From a virus, in the IMG/VR virus record IMGVR_UViG_3300014502_000023, positions 1 through 31,079 of that record: 31,079 nt of DNA. One strand, given 5' to 3'. Within the stretch, counting starts at the first letter, position 1; the number at the start of each line of letters is the position of its first letter. Below the pieces are notes generated by a model. The model had not been told where the DNA came from and did not search any database. It saw only the letters and a list, made by a program, of their open reading frames with translations. Below, one piece after another: positions 30,535-31,079 of this stretch. The translations under genes were made by a program, and so were the position numbers.

Positions 30535-31079
<545 letters not shown>

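Overview
This is a continuous structural-gene stretch of a high-GC, double-stranded DNA tailed phage, either free or a prophage segment. Every gene I can support lies on the minus strand, so the reading order runs from right to left. The GC-rich codons, frequent GTG starts and actinophage-like head and tail proteins suggest an actinobacterial host (Streptomyces or a relative). The host is an inference. The long tape measure and the tail-terminator / major tail protein / frameshifted chaperone order indicate a siphovirus. No tRNA, integrase, repressor, terminase or bacterial gene is visible.

In transcription order: (1) 31079-28926 holds two tandem, related glycine-rich adhesins with Asp-box propeller repeats; the first is cut by the window edge. 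(2) 28929-28162 is an amidase endolysin. (3) 28075-25959 is a small Gly/Ala-rich protein and a Mu gp29-like portal. (4) 25962-17021 is an unusual 8.9-kb block between portal and protease. It encodes a 727-aa protein with glycine-zipper-like segments and a zinc-peptidase-like motif, an unrecognised 1192-aa protein, a CbbX/EccA-type AAA+ ATPase, and a 744-aa protein with an internal duplication. (5) 17005-11485 is head assembly: XkdF-type protease, a small protein, a 578-aa protein with about seven hydrophobic segments, a scaffold-like protein, a decoration-like protein and the HK97-fold major capsid protein. (6) 11485-9282 holds the head-tail connectors and tail terminator. (7) 9204-7903 holds the major tail protein and the tail assembly chaperones, with a clear -1 slippery site (CCCTTTC). 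(8) 7916-2109 is a 1935-aa tape measure with two peptidoglycan-hydrolase-like domains. (9) 2105-1 is the start of the tail-tip gene set.

Nearly all genes are translationally coupled through ATGA, GTGA or TTGA overlaps. The only gaps of 50-100 nt are before the 174-aa gene, the scaffold gene, the major tail protein gene, the chaperone gene and the AAA+ gene. There is no stretch of 300 nt without a gene, and no convincing promoter or rho-independent terminator was seen.

The most unusual part is the block between portal and protease, together with the glycine-zipper-like segments followed by basic residues that recur in four different head-region proteins. I infer a set of capsid-internal or ejection proteins, possibly handled by the AAA+ ATPase. 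This is a hypothesis from sequence features and gene order only.
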